Assembly (NCBI GenBank): GCA_003241785.1
Contig: QFPW01000012.1
Coordinates: 1-64,000, forward strand
DNA from: Rhodovulum sulfidophilum
GTDB taxonomy: Bacteria > Pseudomonadota > Alphaproteobacteria > Rhodobacterales > Rhodobacteraceae
Direction: 5' to 3'
Length of the DNA stretch: 64,000 nt
A program made the position numbers and the translations under genes. A model generated the notes under the pieces. The model saw only the letters and a list, made by a program, of their open reading frames with translations, was not told where the DNA came from and searched no databases. Below, piece after piece: positions 36,263-45,570 of the stretch (its first letter is position 1; each line of letters starts with the position of its first letter).

Positions 36263-37405
36263 TTACGGCTTGTAGATCTGGAACGCGCCGTCCTTGACGA
36301 CGAGCCCGGTGACCTCCGGGCCGGAGACCCGGCGGGTCTCGGGGTCGAAGGAGACCCGCGGGAACATCACGCTCGAGATGCCGGAGATCTGGCCGAGGCC
36401 CGACTTGATGTCCTCGCGCGTGGTGCCGTAGCGGCGCATCACCTCGGCGAGCGTGTTCATCGTGTCATAGGCCATCGCGTTGAAGCTGTTCGGCATCGCG
36501 TCGTATTTCGCCTCGAAGGTCGAGACGAATTCCTGCACCTCGGGGCGCGGGGAATCGGCGATGAAATAGGCGGTGGTGTAGACGCCCTCGGCCGCGTCGC
36601 CCGCGAGGCTCAGGAAGTCCGGCGAATAGACCGAGCCGACCGCGACCACCGGCAGGTCGATCCCCATCTCGCGCATCTGCCGCACGATGAGCGCGCCGTC
36701 GGAATAGTAGCTCTCGAGCATGATCGCCTGCGGATTGGTCGCCCGGACCTTGGTCAGCGTGGCGCGGAAATCCTTCTCGTCGGGCAGGTAGCCCTCGACC
36801 GCCACGACCTCGCCGCCGTCGGCCTTCACCGCCTCGACGAAGAGGTTCTTCGCGGTGGTGCCCCAGTCGGTGTTGAGATGCAGCACGGCGAATTTCTTGA
36901 AGCCGAGCGTGTTCATCGCGAAATCGGCGACCAGCGGCTGCTCCTGGCTCTGCGGCACGGTGTTCGACCACATGTAATCGCCGGTCTTGGTGAAGTCCGG
37001 GTGCGAGTTGGTCAGGCCGAACTGCACCAGCCCGCCGCGCTGGTAGAGCGGCGAGGCGGCCATCGAGGTCGTCGAGGAGAAATCGCCGAATTCGACGACG
37101 ATCCGAGGATCGGCGATGAATTTCTGCGCGATCGCGATCGCCTGGCGCGGGTCGCCCTGGCTGTCCTCGAATTCATAGGCGAGCGGCCGGCCGTTGATGC
37201 CGCCGGCCGCGTTGATCTTGTCGAGCGCGAGGTCGAAGCCCTGCTTCCATTGCGCGCCATATTGCGCCTGCGGCCCGGTCAGCGGCCCGGAAACGCCGAT
37301 CAGCACCGGGTCGCCCGAGGTCTGGGCGAGCCCGGGCAGCGCGGCGGTGAGCGCGCCGGCGAGCGCGAGACCGGCGAGGCCGCGGCGGGTGAGGGAAAGC
37401 GTCAT
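36263..37405 (-). CDS. Branched-chain-type ABC transporter substrate-binding protein
   Basis: 380 aa. A signal peptide is evident (RRGLAGLALAGALTAALPGLA, cleaved before QTSGD). The mature start DPVLIGVSGPLTGPQAQYG and KINAAGGINGRPLAYEFEDSQGDP are classic for the periplasmic LivJ/AmiC-like fold. It captures the unknown substrate in the periplasm. The longer frame upstream is the FMO gene in another frame; the ATG at 37405 was chosen. It is the first transporter gene, 23 bp after the FMO-like gene. Confidence 0.92.
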   Translation of the reverse strand: MTLSLTRRGLAGLALAGALTAALPGLAQTSGDPVLIGVSGPLTGPQAQYGAQWKQGFDLALDKINAAGGINGRPLAYEFEDSQGDPRQAIAIAQKFIADPRIVVEFGDFSSTTSMAASPLYQRGGLVQFGLTNSHPDFTKTGDYMWSNTVPQSQEQPLVADFAMNTLGFKKFAVLHLNTDWGTTAKNLFVEAVKADGGEVVAVEGYLPDEKDFRATLTKVRATNPQAIMLESYYSDGALIVRQMREMGIDLPVVAVGSVYSPDFLSLAGDAAEGVYTTAYFIADSPRPEVQEFVSTFEAKYDAMPNSFNAMAYDTMNTLAEVMRRYGTTREDIKSGLGQISGISSVMFPRVSFDPETRRVSGPEVTGLVVKDGAFQIYKP

Positions 37406-37428
37406 GTCCTGGTCTCCGTTACCGAGGG

Positions 37429-38940
37429 TCAGCGTGCGGTCGTGTTGACGTGGTCGGGGGCGTAGAAGCTCGTGCCCTTGAGCTCGTGCTCGTCCTCCCA
37501 GGCGACGAGCCGGTCGAAGATCGGCTCGAAATCCTCGGCGAAGAGCCGCGCCGTCACGCCCTGGGCGAGCCGGTCCGGTCCCACCTCGAGCGTGGGCACG
37601 TCGGCGGCGAGCGTCCCGGCGCTCAGCCAGCTCGCCATGTTGAAGAGATGGATCCGCCCGAGGCCGCGGGTGTCCGCCCCGCCGGCCTTGGGCAGCAGCT
37701 CGAAGGCGTCGCCGACGTAGGGAAAGCGGCCGAGATGCGGGCGTTCGAGCCCCGGCGGCGGCGCGTAGCGGTCCTGCCACAGCGCGATATCGGCGTGGAC
37801 GCCGGCGAAGAGCGGCTCATGCGCGAGATCGACGCGGAAGCCGGTGCCGAGGATGAGATAGTCGTAGTCGCCCGAGGGGCCGTTCTCGACCTCGAGCCGC
37901 ACGCGGTCCCCGGCGCGGGTCGCGGCCTTGAGCTTCGTCGAGAAATGCACCGACACGCCGGGATTGGCGAGCGCGCGGTGAATGGTCTCGTGCGGCGGCG
38001 GCGACTGCATGTCGTCGAGATAGGCGCCGAGCCGCCAGCGGTCCGCGTCGGGCAGCGACTGCCAGCCCTCGAAGAAACCGATCCCCGTCGAGGCCCGGCC
38101 CTTGTTGAGCTGCGGCAGCGCGCGGCGGCGCGCGAGCATCGTGACGCTCGCGGCGCCGGCCTCGATCGCGGTCGCCGCGTTGTCCCAGGCCGAGGCGCCG
38201 ACGCCGATCATCGCGATCCGCTTGCCCTTGAGCGCACCGAAGTCGATCGCGTCCATCGTATGCGCGGCGAAGTCGGGGAAGAGATCCTCGGCGACGCCCG
38301 GCACCCGCGACCAGCCCCCGGTCGCCCCGCGCCCGGTCGCCACGACCACGCGCTTCGCGAGCCGCCGGCTGCCATCGGCCAGCACCACGTCGACGCGGTC
38401 GGCGCGCGGGATCAGGTCCACCGCCTCGGCGTCGTTCTCGACCGGCAGGGCGAGCATCCGCCGCACCCAGAGGATGTAGTCCTGCCAGGTACCGTTGTGG
38501 ACCTTGTAGAGCGTCTCCCAGGCCGCCGCGCCATGGGCGGCGAGATACCACGACTGGAAGGTCAGCGACGGAACGCCGAAGGAAAGGCCGGGCAGATGCT
38601 TCGGCGAGCGCAGCGTCGGCATCCGCGCATAGGTGACCCAGGGCCCCTCCCCGCCTTCGGGCGCGCGGTCGAGCACCAGCAGGTCGGTGATGCCGCGCAG
38701 CCGCAGCGCGCCCGCGACGGCGGTGCCGAACTGGCCGGCGCCGATGACGATCACGTCGAGCAGCTTCGCGCCACCCTCGCCGCGCGCCGCCGTCCAGGGC
38801 TGCCAGGGCAGGCCGAGCCGCGCGAGGTCGGCGCGGACCGCCTCCTCGTGGCGGGCGAGGCCGATCGCGTCGGGCGCGCCGACGCCGAGCCGCGCCGAGC
38901 CACCTGACCCCTGGGGCATTTTAGCGGCGGAAAGCGTCAT
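37429..38940 (-). CDS. FMO-like flavoprotein heading the Liv-type cluster
   Basis: 503 aa. Two nucleotide motifs: LDVIVIGAGQFGTAVAGALRLRG (about residue 60) and KRIAMIGVGASAWDNAATAIEAGA (about 242). Intervening GPWVTYARMPTLRSPKHLPG resembles N-hydroxylating or Baeyer-Villiger-type monooxygenases and lysine N6-hydroxylase-like proteins. An N-terminal helical extension of about 55 residues precedes the FAD domain. The ATG at 38940 has GAGG 9 nt upstream and was preferred over 38973. As the first gene of a transporter operon it probably oxygenates the imported compound. Confidence 0.82.
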   Translation of the reverse strand: MTLSAAKMPQGSGGSARLGVGAPDAIGLARHEEAVRADLARLGLPWQPWTAARGEGGAKLLDVIVIGAGQFGTAVAGALRLRGITDLLVLDRAPEGGEGPWVTYARMPTLRSPKHLPGLSFGVPSLTFQSWYLAAHGAAAWETLYKVHNGTWQDYILWVRRMLALPVENDAEAVDLIPRADRVDVVLADGSRRLAKRVVVATGRGATGGWSRVPGVAEDLFPDFAAHTMDAIDFGALKGKRIAMIGVGASAWDNAATAIEAGAASVTMLARRRALPQLNKGRASTGIGFFEGWQSLPDADRWRLGAYLDDMQSPPPHETIHRALANPGVSVHFSTKLKAATRAGDRVRLEVENGPSGDYDYLILGTGFRVDLAHEPLFAGVHADIALWQDRYAPPPGLERPHLGRFPYVGDAFELLPKAGGADTRGLGRIHLFNMASWLSAGTLAADVPTLEVGPDRLAQGVTARLFAEDFEPIFDRLVAWEDEHELKGTSFYAPDHVNTTAR

Positions 38941-39231
38941 GACGTCCTCGTTGAGTGATGAACCGTTGGGCATCCGGGCTCGACTGCCTTCAGACTAGGC
39001 CAGGCGCGGAGCAAACGGTGTGCGACCTCGGTCGCCGGGTCCGGGCTTTGCGGCGCGAAAATTCTGCCATTCCCCGGCTCGACGCCAGAATTTCGCGTAG
39101 CCTCCCCGCCACCGGCGATCGCGTGGCGCGGAAGCGCGAATTCCTCGAACCGCGTCGGCGCGCGGCCGGGGCGCGGGCGGATCGGCGCGCGCGCCTGCGA
39201 GACGGCCCCGCGGCCAGGAGACGCGCCAAGG

Positions 39232-39699
39232 TCAGCCACGGATATAGTCCGTCGGTACGGCCCCGGTCGCCTTCATCTCCTCCATCGCGATGTAGGAGGA
39301 GACGTCGAAGAAGTTCACCCGGTTCACCAGGCGCTTGTAGATATGGTCCCAGTGCTCGACGTCGGGCAGGACGACCTTCATCAGGTAGTCGATGTTGCCG
39401 GTCAGCCGGTAGGTCTCGACGATCTCGGGGATGTCGGCGACGGCGTGGCGGAAGCGCTCCAGCCAGTCCATCGAATGGTCCGAGGTGCGCACGAGCACGT
39501 AGACCGTGGTCGGCACGTTCATCCGGCGCCGGTCGAGCACCGCGACCCGGCCGCGGATATAGCCCTCTTCCTCCAGCCGCTTGATCCGCCGCCAGCAGGC
39601 CGAGACCGAGAGCGCCACCCGCTCCGCGAGTTCGCCCACCGGGGTTTCCGAGTTTTCCTGGAGAAGCGCGAGCAGCTTCCGGTCGCGATCGTCGATCAT
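39232..39699 (-). CDS. Lrp/AsnC-family transcriptional regulator
   Basis: 155 aa. The N-terminal HTH is DRKLLALLQENSETPVGELAERVALSVSACWRRIKRLEEEGYI, and the C-terminal RAM/AsnC domain includes YRLTGNIDYLMKVVLPDVEHW. It ends VPTDYIRG. It is downstream of a Cds1-like gene on the same strand (114-bp gap). Lrp-type regulators of cysteine desulfidases (DecR/CyuR type) are a known pairing, so cysteine sensing is likely. About 290 bp to the next gene on the left hold nothing I can name. Confidence 0.9.
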   Translation of the reverse strand: MIDDRDRKLLALLQENSETPVGELAERVALSVSACWRRIKRLEEEGYIRGRVAVLDRRRMNVPTTVYVLVRTSDHSMDWLERFRHAVADIPEIVETYRLTGNIDYLMKVVLPDVEHWDHIYKRLVNRVNFFDVSSYIAMEEMKATGAVPTDYIRG

Positions 39700-39813
39700 C
39701 GGGTGATCTGGCGCCGCGCCGCCGGCGGTGTCAACGCCGAGGCGTTGAATACCAGCTTTGCGCTCGGTTCATGGCGCGCGGTCAAGGCCGCGCGCGCCGG
39801 GTTTGCGCGCGCC

Positions 39814-40962
39814 TCACGCGGCCTCGCCGTCGAGGAACCGCGCCAGCCGCGCCTCGATCGGGGCGATCTCGAACCCGTTCGCCGCGAGCCAGCCCGCGTC
39901 GAAGTAGCGGTCGAGATAGCGTTCGCCCGAATCGCAGATCACCGAGGCGATGACCAGCGGCCGCGCCGCCGTGCCCGGTGCCTCGGCCGCCATCGCGCAG
40001 GCGGCGTAGAAGGCGGCGCCGGTCGAGGCGCCGACCCGCTGGCCGAGCCGGCGCGACAGCGCGTGCATCGCGGCGATCGAGGCCGCGTCCGGCACCTTCA
40101 GCATGACGTCGACCACGCCGGGATAGAAGGAGGGCTCCATCCGGGGCCGCCCCACCCCCTCGATGCGCGAGGGCCGGTCGCAGACCGCCGCGGCGTCGCC
40201 GCGCGCCACGCCGTCGAAGAAGGCGGAGAATTCGACGTCGGCGACGCAGAGCCGGGTCGGCAGGCCGCGGTAGCGGATGTAGCGCCCGATCGTCGTCGCG
40301 GTGCCGCCGGTGCCCGCGCCCATCACGACCCAGTCGGGCGCCCGGCCGACCGCCGCCTCCGCCTGCTCGACGAGTTCCTCGGCGATGTTGTCGCGCCGCC
40401 AGTCGACCACCTGCGCCGCGTTGGAGAACTGGTCGAGATTGACCCCGCCATGCTCGGCCGCGATCCGCGCCGCCTCGGAATAGACCAGCGCCGCGTCGGC
40501 GACGAAATGGCATTCCCCGCCCGAGGCCTCGATCGCCGCGACCTTCGCCGCGCTGGTGGTGCGCGGCATCACCGCGACGAAGCGCAGCCCGAGCCGGTGC
40601 GCGAACCAGGCCTCGCTGACGGCGGTCGAGCCGGACGAGGCCTCGACCAGCACGGTGCCCGGGCCGATCTGCCCCGAGCAGAGCCCCGAGATCAGGAGCG
40701 AACGCGCCAGCCGGTGCTTCAGGCTGCCGGTCGGCTGCGCGGATTCATCCTTGAAGACGAAGCTCAGGTCCGGCCGGCCGGCCGGGTCGAGCCGCCGGAG
40801 CGGCGTCGGCGGCGTCTCGGCCGCGTCGCGCCGGAGCCAGGCGAGCGCCTCGGCGACCCAAGCCCGGTCCGCGCCGTCGCGCCGGAGCATCCGCCAGCCG
40901 CGCGCGGAGCCGGCGAGCCGCGCGGCCCCCGGCCCGATCCGTTCGATCCCCGCCATTTCCAT
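39814..40962 (-). CDS. PLP-dependent cysteine synthase-fold enzyme, Cds1-like (cysteine desulfhydrase candidate)
   Basis: 382 aa, fold type II. The PLP lysine is in AQPTGSLKHRLAR (about residue 82), the phosphate and substrate loop is EASSGSTAVSEAWFA, and the pyridine-ring loop is VVMGAGTGGTATTIGRYIRY. The N-terminal WVAEALAWLRRDAAETPPTPL and KDESAQPTGS features are those of the Cds1 branch rather than CysK. Cysteine to sulfide, ammonia and pyruvate is the likely reaction. The adjacent Lrp-family regulator supports cysteine catabolism. MEMAG at 40962 was taken as start. Confidence 0.82.
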   Translation of the reverse strand: MEMAGIERIGPGAARLAGSARGWRMLRRDGADRAWVAEALAWLRRDAAETPPTPLRRLDPAGRPDLSFVFKDESAQPTGSLKHRLARSLLISGLCSGQIGPGTVLVEASSGSTAVSEAWFAHRLGLRFVAVMPRTTSAAKVAAIEASGGECHFVADAALVYSEAARIAAEHGGVNLDQFSNAAQVVDWRRDNIAEELVEQAEAAVGRAPDWVVMGAGTGGTATTIGRYIRYRGLPTRLCVADVEFSAFFDGVARGDAAAVCDRPSRIEGVGRPRMEPSFYPGVVDVMLKVPDAASIAAMHALSRRLGQRVGASTGAAFYAACAMAAEAPGTAARPLVIASVICDSGERYLDRYFDAGWLAANGFEIAPIEARLARFLDGEAA

Positions 40963-41326
40963 CGGTCGCCTCCGCCTCCAGGACTGGACCGAGCATAGCG
41001 CCCGGGCCGCGCAAGCCGGACCGAACTTCCCCCGGGCGCGGCGGCCGCCCGCGGGACCTGCTTGCGCCGGGAGCCCGATCCGCGCAAACCGGGCGCGCCG
41101 GGGCCGGCCGCCCGGCCCGGACGCGTCGCGCGGCGGGCGGGCGGCGCAAACCGGTTTCCCGGCACCCGCGCCCGGCGCGACAGGATTGCGCGCGGCGGCC
41201 GCGCGGCGCCGAAAGACGCCGGGCATCGCGCCCCCGAAACGCCCATACTGGTGGACGCGCAGACTGGCGCGAGCGGGCGACGCCGCGTACTGGCGCGGGA
41301 CCCGGCCCCCAATGGACGAGCGAGAC
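40963..41326. other. Gene-free divergent region between the Cds1-like and aldo/keto reductase genes
   Basis: 364 bp, extremely GC-rich. Divergent promoters for the two flanking genes should lie here. The direct repeat ACTGGCGCG occurs at 41263-41271 and 41289-41297, close to the reductase start. No convincing -35/-10 pair, hairpin or small ORF with a ribosome site was seen. Confidence 0.4.
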
Positions 41327-42286
41327 ATGACCGACACCCTGCCCAGCCGCCGCCATCCGCGCGGCGATATCGCCTTCACCGAGCTGTCGCTCGGCACCTC
41401 GCGCTGGAGCGAGATGGACGGCCCCGGGGGCGACGCCCGGGCGCTGGCGGTGACCGAGGCGGCCTGGGCCGCCGGCGTGCGCTATTTCGACACCGCGCCC
41501 TATTACGGCAGCGGCCTCTGCGAGCGCCGGCTCGGCGCGGCGCTGGTCTGGAAGGACCGGGCGGAGTATGTGCTGTCGACCAAGGTCGGCGTCGATCTCG
41601 ACCCGTTCGGCCGCCGCCCCGGCGTGACGCGGCACTATTCCCACTACGCGCCCTTCACGCCGGTCTGCGACTATTCCGCCCCGGCGATCCGGCGTTCCTT
41701 CGAGACTTCGCTGCACCGGATGGGCATTCCCTCGGCCGAGATCGCCTATATGCACGGGCTCTCGATCTGTTCCGGCGGGCTCGAGGCGGCGCTCGCGACC
41801 GGCGGCGACGAGCTGGTCCGCATGCGCGAGGAAGGCCTGACGCGGATGATCGGCGTCGGCGCCAATACGCCGGCGATCGCCATGGCCTTCATCGAGCGGT
41901 TCGACATCGACATGCTGCTCTTCGCCGGCGGCTTCTCGCTCGGCGACCACGCCGGCGCGGCCGGGGTGCTCGCGGCCTGCGCCGAGCGCGGGATCGGCGT
42001 GCTCGCCGCCTCGCCCTTCGCCAACGGCGCCTGGTTCGGCGCGGCGAACGCGCCGTTCCGCGCCCGGCTGGCCGCGGTCCGCGCCGAATTCGGCGTCGGC
42101 GAGACGGCGGCGCTGATCCGCTTCGGGCTCATGGTCCCGACGACGCTGTCGGTGCTCTGGTCAACACAGACGCCGGAGAAGGTCGCGGCGACGGTCGCGG
42201 CCCACGCCGAGCCGATCCCGGCCGAATTCTGGGATGCCTGCCGCGCGGCGGGCCTCATCCACCCCCTGCCCGGCTTCGGCGCCTGA
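41327..42286 (+). CDS. Aldo/keto reductase (D-threo-aldose/L-fucose dehydrogenase-like)
   Basis: 319 aa. The AKR barrel features are present: DTAPYYGSGLCERRLGAAL (catalytic Asp/Tyr), STKVG (Lys), and the helix IRRSFETSLHRMG preceding AEIAYMHG (His). The C-terminal IRFGLMVPTTLSVLWSTQTPEKV is as in the D-threo-aldose 1-dehydrogenase branch, which oxidises L-fucose, D-arabinose or pyridoxal with NAD(P). No sugar operon is attached. The start at 41327 (MTDTL) is preferred; 41312 (MDERDM) is possible. Confidence 0.85.
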   Translation: MTDTLPSRRHPRGDIAFTELSLGTSRWSEMDGPGGDARALAVTEAAWAAGVRYFDTAPYYGSGLCERRLGAALVWKDRAEYVLSTKVGVDLDPFGRRPGVTRHYSHYAPFTPVCDYSAPAIRRSFETSLHRMGIPSAEIAYMHGLSICSGGLEAALATGGDELVRMREEGLTRMIGVGANTPAIAMAFIERFDIDMLLFAGGFSLGDHAGAAGVLAACAERGIGVLAASPFANGAWFGAANAPFRARLAAVRAEFGVGETAALIRFGLMVPTTLSVLWSTQTPEKVAATVAAHAEPIPAEFWDACRAAGLIHPLPGFGA

Positions 42287-42305
42287 GGGGGGGAACCAGC
42301 GCCCG

Positions 42306-42384
42306 CTGCCCCGGACCTGATCCGGGGCCTCGAGTCCGACGCGCCGCGCACGGGGTTCGAGGCCCCGGGTCAAGCCCGGGGCGG
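42306..42384. repeat. Long palindromic interspersed repeat, copy 1
   Basis: Two 28-nt arms (42306-42333 and 42357-42384) form an imperfect inverted repeat around a 23-nt loop. Each arm is itself a hairpin: CCCCGGA-CCTGA-TCCGGGG (left) and CCCCGGG-TCAAG-CCCGGGG (right). It lies between the convergent aldo/keto reductase and DUF2076 genes, so it may also stop transcription from both sides. Copy 2 is at 53315-53400. Confidence 0.8.
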
Positions 42385-42422
42385 CGGAGCGCCGGTGTGT
42401 ACCGGGGCGCTAACAGCGCGAC

Positions 42423-42445
42423 GGGGCGCCCGCGCAGGGCGCCCC
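42423..42445 (-). terminator. Hairpin terminator candidate after the DUF2076 gene
   Basis: Perfect 8-bp stem GGGGCGCC (42423-42430) / GGCGCCCC (42438-42445) with a 7-nt loop, immediately past the stop codon. No T-tract follows on the minus strand, so strength is doubtful. Confidence 0.45.
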
Positions 42446-42452
42446 GGGCGGC

Positions 42453-42980
42453 TCACTCGAAGTCGCCGCCGAAGTCCATTTCCTCCTCGGCCGGCTCTTC
42501 CTCGAGCGGCGGTTCCTCGGCCATCGCGGGGTCGCCGGCGAACATGCCCATCACCGCGTTGCCGAGCAGCACGCCGCCCGCGACGCCGACCGCTGTCTGC
42601 GCCGCGCCGGCGAGAAAGCCGCCGCCGCCGCCCTGCTGGTGCTGGGCGCGCAGCGCCTGGGTCGCCGGGCCGTTCGCCTGCGCGGGCCGGGGCGCCGGAC
42701 GCGCGGCGCCGCCGCCGAAGAGGCTCGCGAGAAAGCCGCCGCCGCCGGCCGGAGCCTGCGCGCGTTCGGTCTCGAGCGCCTCGATCCGGGCCTGGGCCTG
42801 TTCGAGCGCCGCCTGCTGCACGACGATGGTCTGCAGCATGTAATAGGGCGCGCCGGGCTGCGCCGCGATCGCCCGCGTGATGAAGCCCTCGGCCTCCGCG
42901 TCCCGCGCGGGCGCGCCACGCTCCGCCTCGGCCAGCCGGGTGAACAGCCCCTCGATCGCCTGCTGGTCGTTCCGGTCCAT
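42453..42980 (-). CDS. DUF2076-family periplasmic ligand-binding sensor-like protein
   Basis: 175 aa. It starts MDRNDQQAIEGLFTRLAEAERG, the DUF2076 signature, then EGFITRAIAAQPGAPYYMLQT. A coiled-coil follows (QQAALEQAQARIEALETERAQ), then low-complexity Gly/Ala/Pro with GGGFLASLFGG and GGGFLAGAAQTAVGVAGG, and an acidic tail EEPPLEEEPAEEEMDFGG. The family is uncharacterised. AAGGAGG 10 nt upstream supports ATG 42980. It is a single gene with no operon. Confidence 0.85.
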   Translation of the reverse strand: MDRNDQQAIEGLFTRLAEAERGAPARDAEAEGFITRAIAAQPGAPYYMLQTIVVQQAALEQAQARIEALETERAQAPAGGGGFLASLFGGGAARPAPRPAQANGPATQALRAQHQQGGGGGFLAGAAQTAVGVAGGVLLGNAVMGMFAGDPAMAEEPPLEEEPAEEEMDFGGDFE

Positions 42981-43174
42981 ATGAAGTCGCCTCCTTCCGT
43001 TGCCCCGGGTTGCTCCCGGCCGGCATCAGATAGGAAGCCCGCGCCCGCTCCGCGGCCCCGCGCGTCACTTTGTCCCAACCGGCCACCGCGGCCGCGCCGA
43101 GCGCGCCGGCCAGACGGCGCGCTTCCTCGCCGCCGCCGCTTCGGATTATGCTGGCGGCGCTGTCTTCGACGTCG

Positions 43175-44614
43175 ATGGAGGCTGGCTTGCGCGAGAGGCT
43201 TCACCGCGACCCCGCCGCCGACCCGGCCGGGATCGTCCATCTCGGCCTCGGCGCCTTCTTCCGCGCCCATGGCGCGATCTATCTCGAAGAGGCGATGGCG
43301 CGATCGGGCGGCGCCTGGGGGGTGACGGGCGTGTCGCTGCGATCCCCCGGCACCCGCGACAGGCTCGCGCCGCAGGGCTGGGCCTATACCGCGCTCGAAC
43401 TCGGGCCGGAGGGCGGGACGCCCCGCGTCGTCACGGTGCTGCGCGACGTGCTGGTGGCGCCGGAGAACTCCGAGGCGGTGCTCGCCGCGATGGCGGCGCC
43501 CACGACGAAGATCGTTAGCCTCACCGTCACGGAAAAGGGGTACTGCCACGAGCCTTCCACCGGAAAGCTCGTCCGCGCCCATCCCGAGATCCTGCGCGAC
43601 CTCGCGAGCCCGGCGCCGAGATCCGCGCCGGGCTTTCTCGTCCGCGGGCTGCGGCGCCGCCGCGCGGCCGGGCTCGGGCCCTTCACCGTGCTCTGCTGCG
43701 ACAACCTGCCCGGGAACGGCCGCCTGGTCCGGGGGATCGTGCTCGACCTCGCGCGACTGATCGATCCCGCGCTCGCGGACTGGATCGAGGCCGAGGGCGC
43801 CTTCCCCGCGACGATGGTCGACCGGATCGTGCCCGCGACCACCCCGGCGGATCTCGACCGGGTGGAGGCGCTGACCGGATACCGCGACGCGGCGCCGGTG
43901 ATGCACGAGCCGTTCCGGCAATGGGTGATCGAGGACGATTTCGTCGGCGGCGCCCGCCCCGACCTCGGCGCGGTCGGCGCCCAGCTGGTCGCCGACGTGA
44001 CGCCGTTCGAGCACATGAAGCTCCGGATGCTGAACGGCACGCATTCCGCGCTCGCCTATCTCGGCTATCTCGCCGGGCACGAGACCATCGCCGCGACCGT
44101 CGCCGACCCGGTCTTCGCCCGCTTCGTGAAACGCCTCTGGCAGGGCGAGATCATCCCCGCGCTGACCCCGCCCCCGGGCGAGGACCCGGGCGCCTACGCC
44201 GACGCGCTCTTCGCGCGCTACGCCAATCCCGGCATCCGCCACCGGACCTGGCAGATCGCCATGGACGGCAGCCAGAAGCTCCCGCAGCGCATCCTCGGCG
44301 CCATCGCCGAAGGCCGGGCCGCGCGCCGCCCGGTGCCGGGCCTGACGCTCGCCGTCGCGGCCTGGATCCGCTACACCTCCGGCCGCGACGAGAACGGCGC
44401 GCCGATCGATGTGAGGGATCCGCTCGCGGGCAAACTCGCCGCGCTCTGGTCCGAGGATCCCGCGCGCACCGTGCGCGGCTATCTCGGCGTCGCCGAGGTC
44501 TTCCCGCCCGCGCTCGCGACGGACCCGGGTTTCGCGGTCGAGCTCACCGCCGCCCTGACCGGCCTGCTCGCAAGGGGCGCCCGCGCCATGGCCGAGGGCG
44601 TCCTCGAGATCTGA
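43175..44614 (+). CDS. uxuB: Mannitol dehydrogenase-family fructuronate reductase
   Basis: About 479 aa. The long-chain MDR signature GIVHLGLGAFFRAHGAIYLEE (NAD motif), KIVSLTVTEKGYCHE, VLCCDNLPGNGRLVRG and KLRMLNGTHSALAYLG (catalytic Lys-x-x-x-x-Asn-x-x-His region) are all intact. It reduces D-fructuronate to D-mannonate with NADH, next step UxuA, whose gene lies convergent 1 kb away together with kdgK. Start is uncertain: ATGs at 43148 and 43175 are both without a good ribosome site. The chosen one leaves 12 residues before the NAD fold. Confidence 0.87.
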   Translation: MEAGLRERLHRDPAADPAGIVHLGLGAFFRAHGAIYLEEAMARSGGAWGVTGVSLRSPGTRDRLAPQGWAYTALELGPEGGTPRVVTVLRDVLVAPENSEAVLAAMAAPTTKIVSLTVTEKGYCHEPSTGKLVRAHPEILRDLASPAPRSAPGFLVRGLRRRRAAGLGPFTVLCCDNLPGNGRLVRGIVLDLARLIDPALADWIEAEGAFPATMVDRIVPATTPADLDRVEALTGYRDAAPVMHEPFRQWVIEDDFVGGARPDLGAVGAQLVADVTPFEHMKLRMLNGTHSALAYLGYLAGHETIAATVADPVFARFVKRLWQGEIIPALTPPPGEDPGAYADALFARYANPGIRHRTWQIAMDGSQKLPQRILGAIAEGRAARRPVPGLTLAVAAWIRYTSGRDENGAPIDVRDPLAGKLAALWSEDPARTVRGYLGVAEVFPPALATDPGFAVELTAALTGLLARGARAMAEGVLEI

Positions 44615-44640
44615 GGCGCCGAGCTTCGGGCGATCCGGGC

Positions 44641-45570
44641 TCAGGCCTCCGCCCGCGCCTCGGCCACGGCCTCGGGCACCAGCGCGCCCGGATGGCGGAT
44701 CACGCGCCGGCTGAGCGCGTGGCCGGCGCGGATCGCGCCGACGCAATCGGCGCCGCCGAGCCAGGCCGCGAGATAGCCCGCGTTGAAGCTGTCGCCCGCC
44801 GCCGTGGTGTCGATCGCGGGCTCGGGCGCGAGATCCCCGAGCGCGCCCGCGCCCTCGGCGCCGCCGAAGCGCATCGGGCCGCCGCCGTTCTTCACCACGA
44901 CATGCCCCGCGCCCCGCGCGAGGTAGCGCGCGATCGTCGCCGCGGCGTCGGCGTCGCCGAAATGCGTCGCCTCGTCGTCGAAGCTCGGCAGCACCAGATC
45001 CGCGACCCCCGCCGCCGCCTCGATCCCCGCGCGCATCTCCTCGGCCCCCGACCAGAGCCGGGGACGGAGGTTCGGGTCGAACACCACCCGCGTGCCCGCC
45101 CGCCGCGCCTCGGCGAGCGCCGCGAGCAGGGCCACGCGCCCCGCCTCGGGCAGGATCGCGACGGTGATTCCGGAGAAATAGGCCAGCGCCGCGCCGCCGA
45201 GCGCGCGGGCGAGCGCGTCGGGATCACTGGCGAGCCGCTTCGCCGCCGAGGTGTCGCGCCAGTAGGAGAAGCTCCGCTCCCCGTCCCGGAGCGAGATCGC
45301 GTAAAGCCCGATCTCGCGCTCCGAATCGCGCGCGACATGCGTGGTCTCGATCCCCTCGGCGGCGAGGAAGTCGAGCATCTTGCGCGAGAATTCCCCCTCG
45401 CCGACCCGGCTCAGATAACCGACGCGCCAGTCGGCCCCGAGCAGCCGGCGCAGGTACCAGGCGGTGTTGAGCGTGTCCCCGGCGATGCCGAGCCGCCAGA
45501 GATCGCCCCGTCCGGCGGCGGACAGCTCCACCATCGCCTCGCCGATGGAGAGGACCAGCGGCGCGCTCAT
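44641..45570 (-). CDS. kdgK: 2-Keto-3-deoxygluconate kinase (PfkB/ribokinase family)
   Basis: 309 aa. PfkB features: SIGEAMVELSAAGRG at the N-terminus, GDTLNTAWYLRRLLG, and the C-terminal signature DTTAAGDSFNAGYLAAWLGG with catalytic Asp. It phosphorylates KDG from mannonate dehydratase. The start overlaps the uxuA stop as ATGA. Another pentose/hexose-acid kinase is possible but the uxuA/uxuB context supports KdgK. Confidence 0.87.
   Translation of the reverse strand: MSAPLVLSIGEAMVELSAAGRGDLWRLGIAGDTLNTAWYLRRLLGADWRVGYLSRVGEGEFSRKMLDFLAAEGIETTHVARDSEREIGLYAISLRDGERSFSYWRDTSAAKRLASDPDALARALGGAALAYFSGITVAILPEAGRVALLAALAEARRAGTRVVFDPNLRPRLWSGAEEMRAGIEAAAGVADLVLPSFDDEATHFGDADAAATIARYLARGAGHVVVKNGGGPMRFGGAEGAGALGDLAPEPAIDTTAAGDSFNAGYLAAWLGGADCVGAIRAGHALSRRVIRHPGALVPEAVAEARAEA

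Noticed and set aside
38941..39231. Small gene in the gap between the FMO-like and Lrp genes
   Set aside because: Short open frames exist but none has a ribosome site or recognisable composition.
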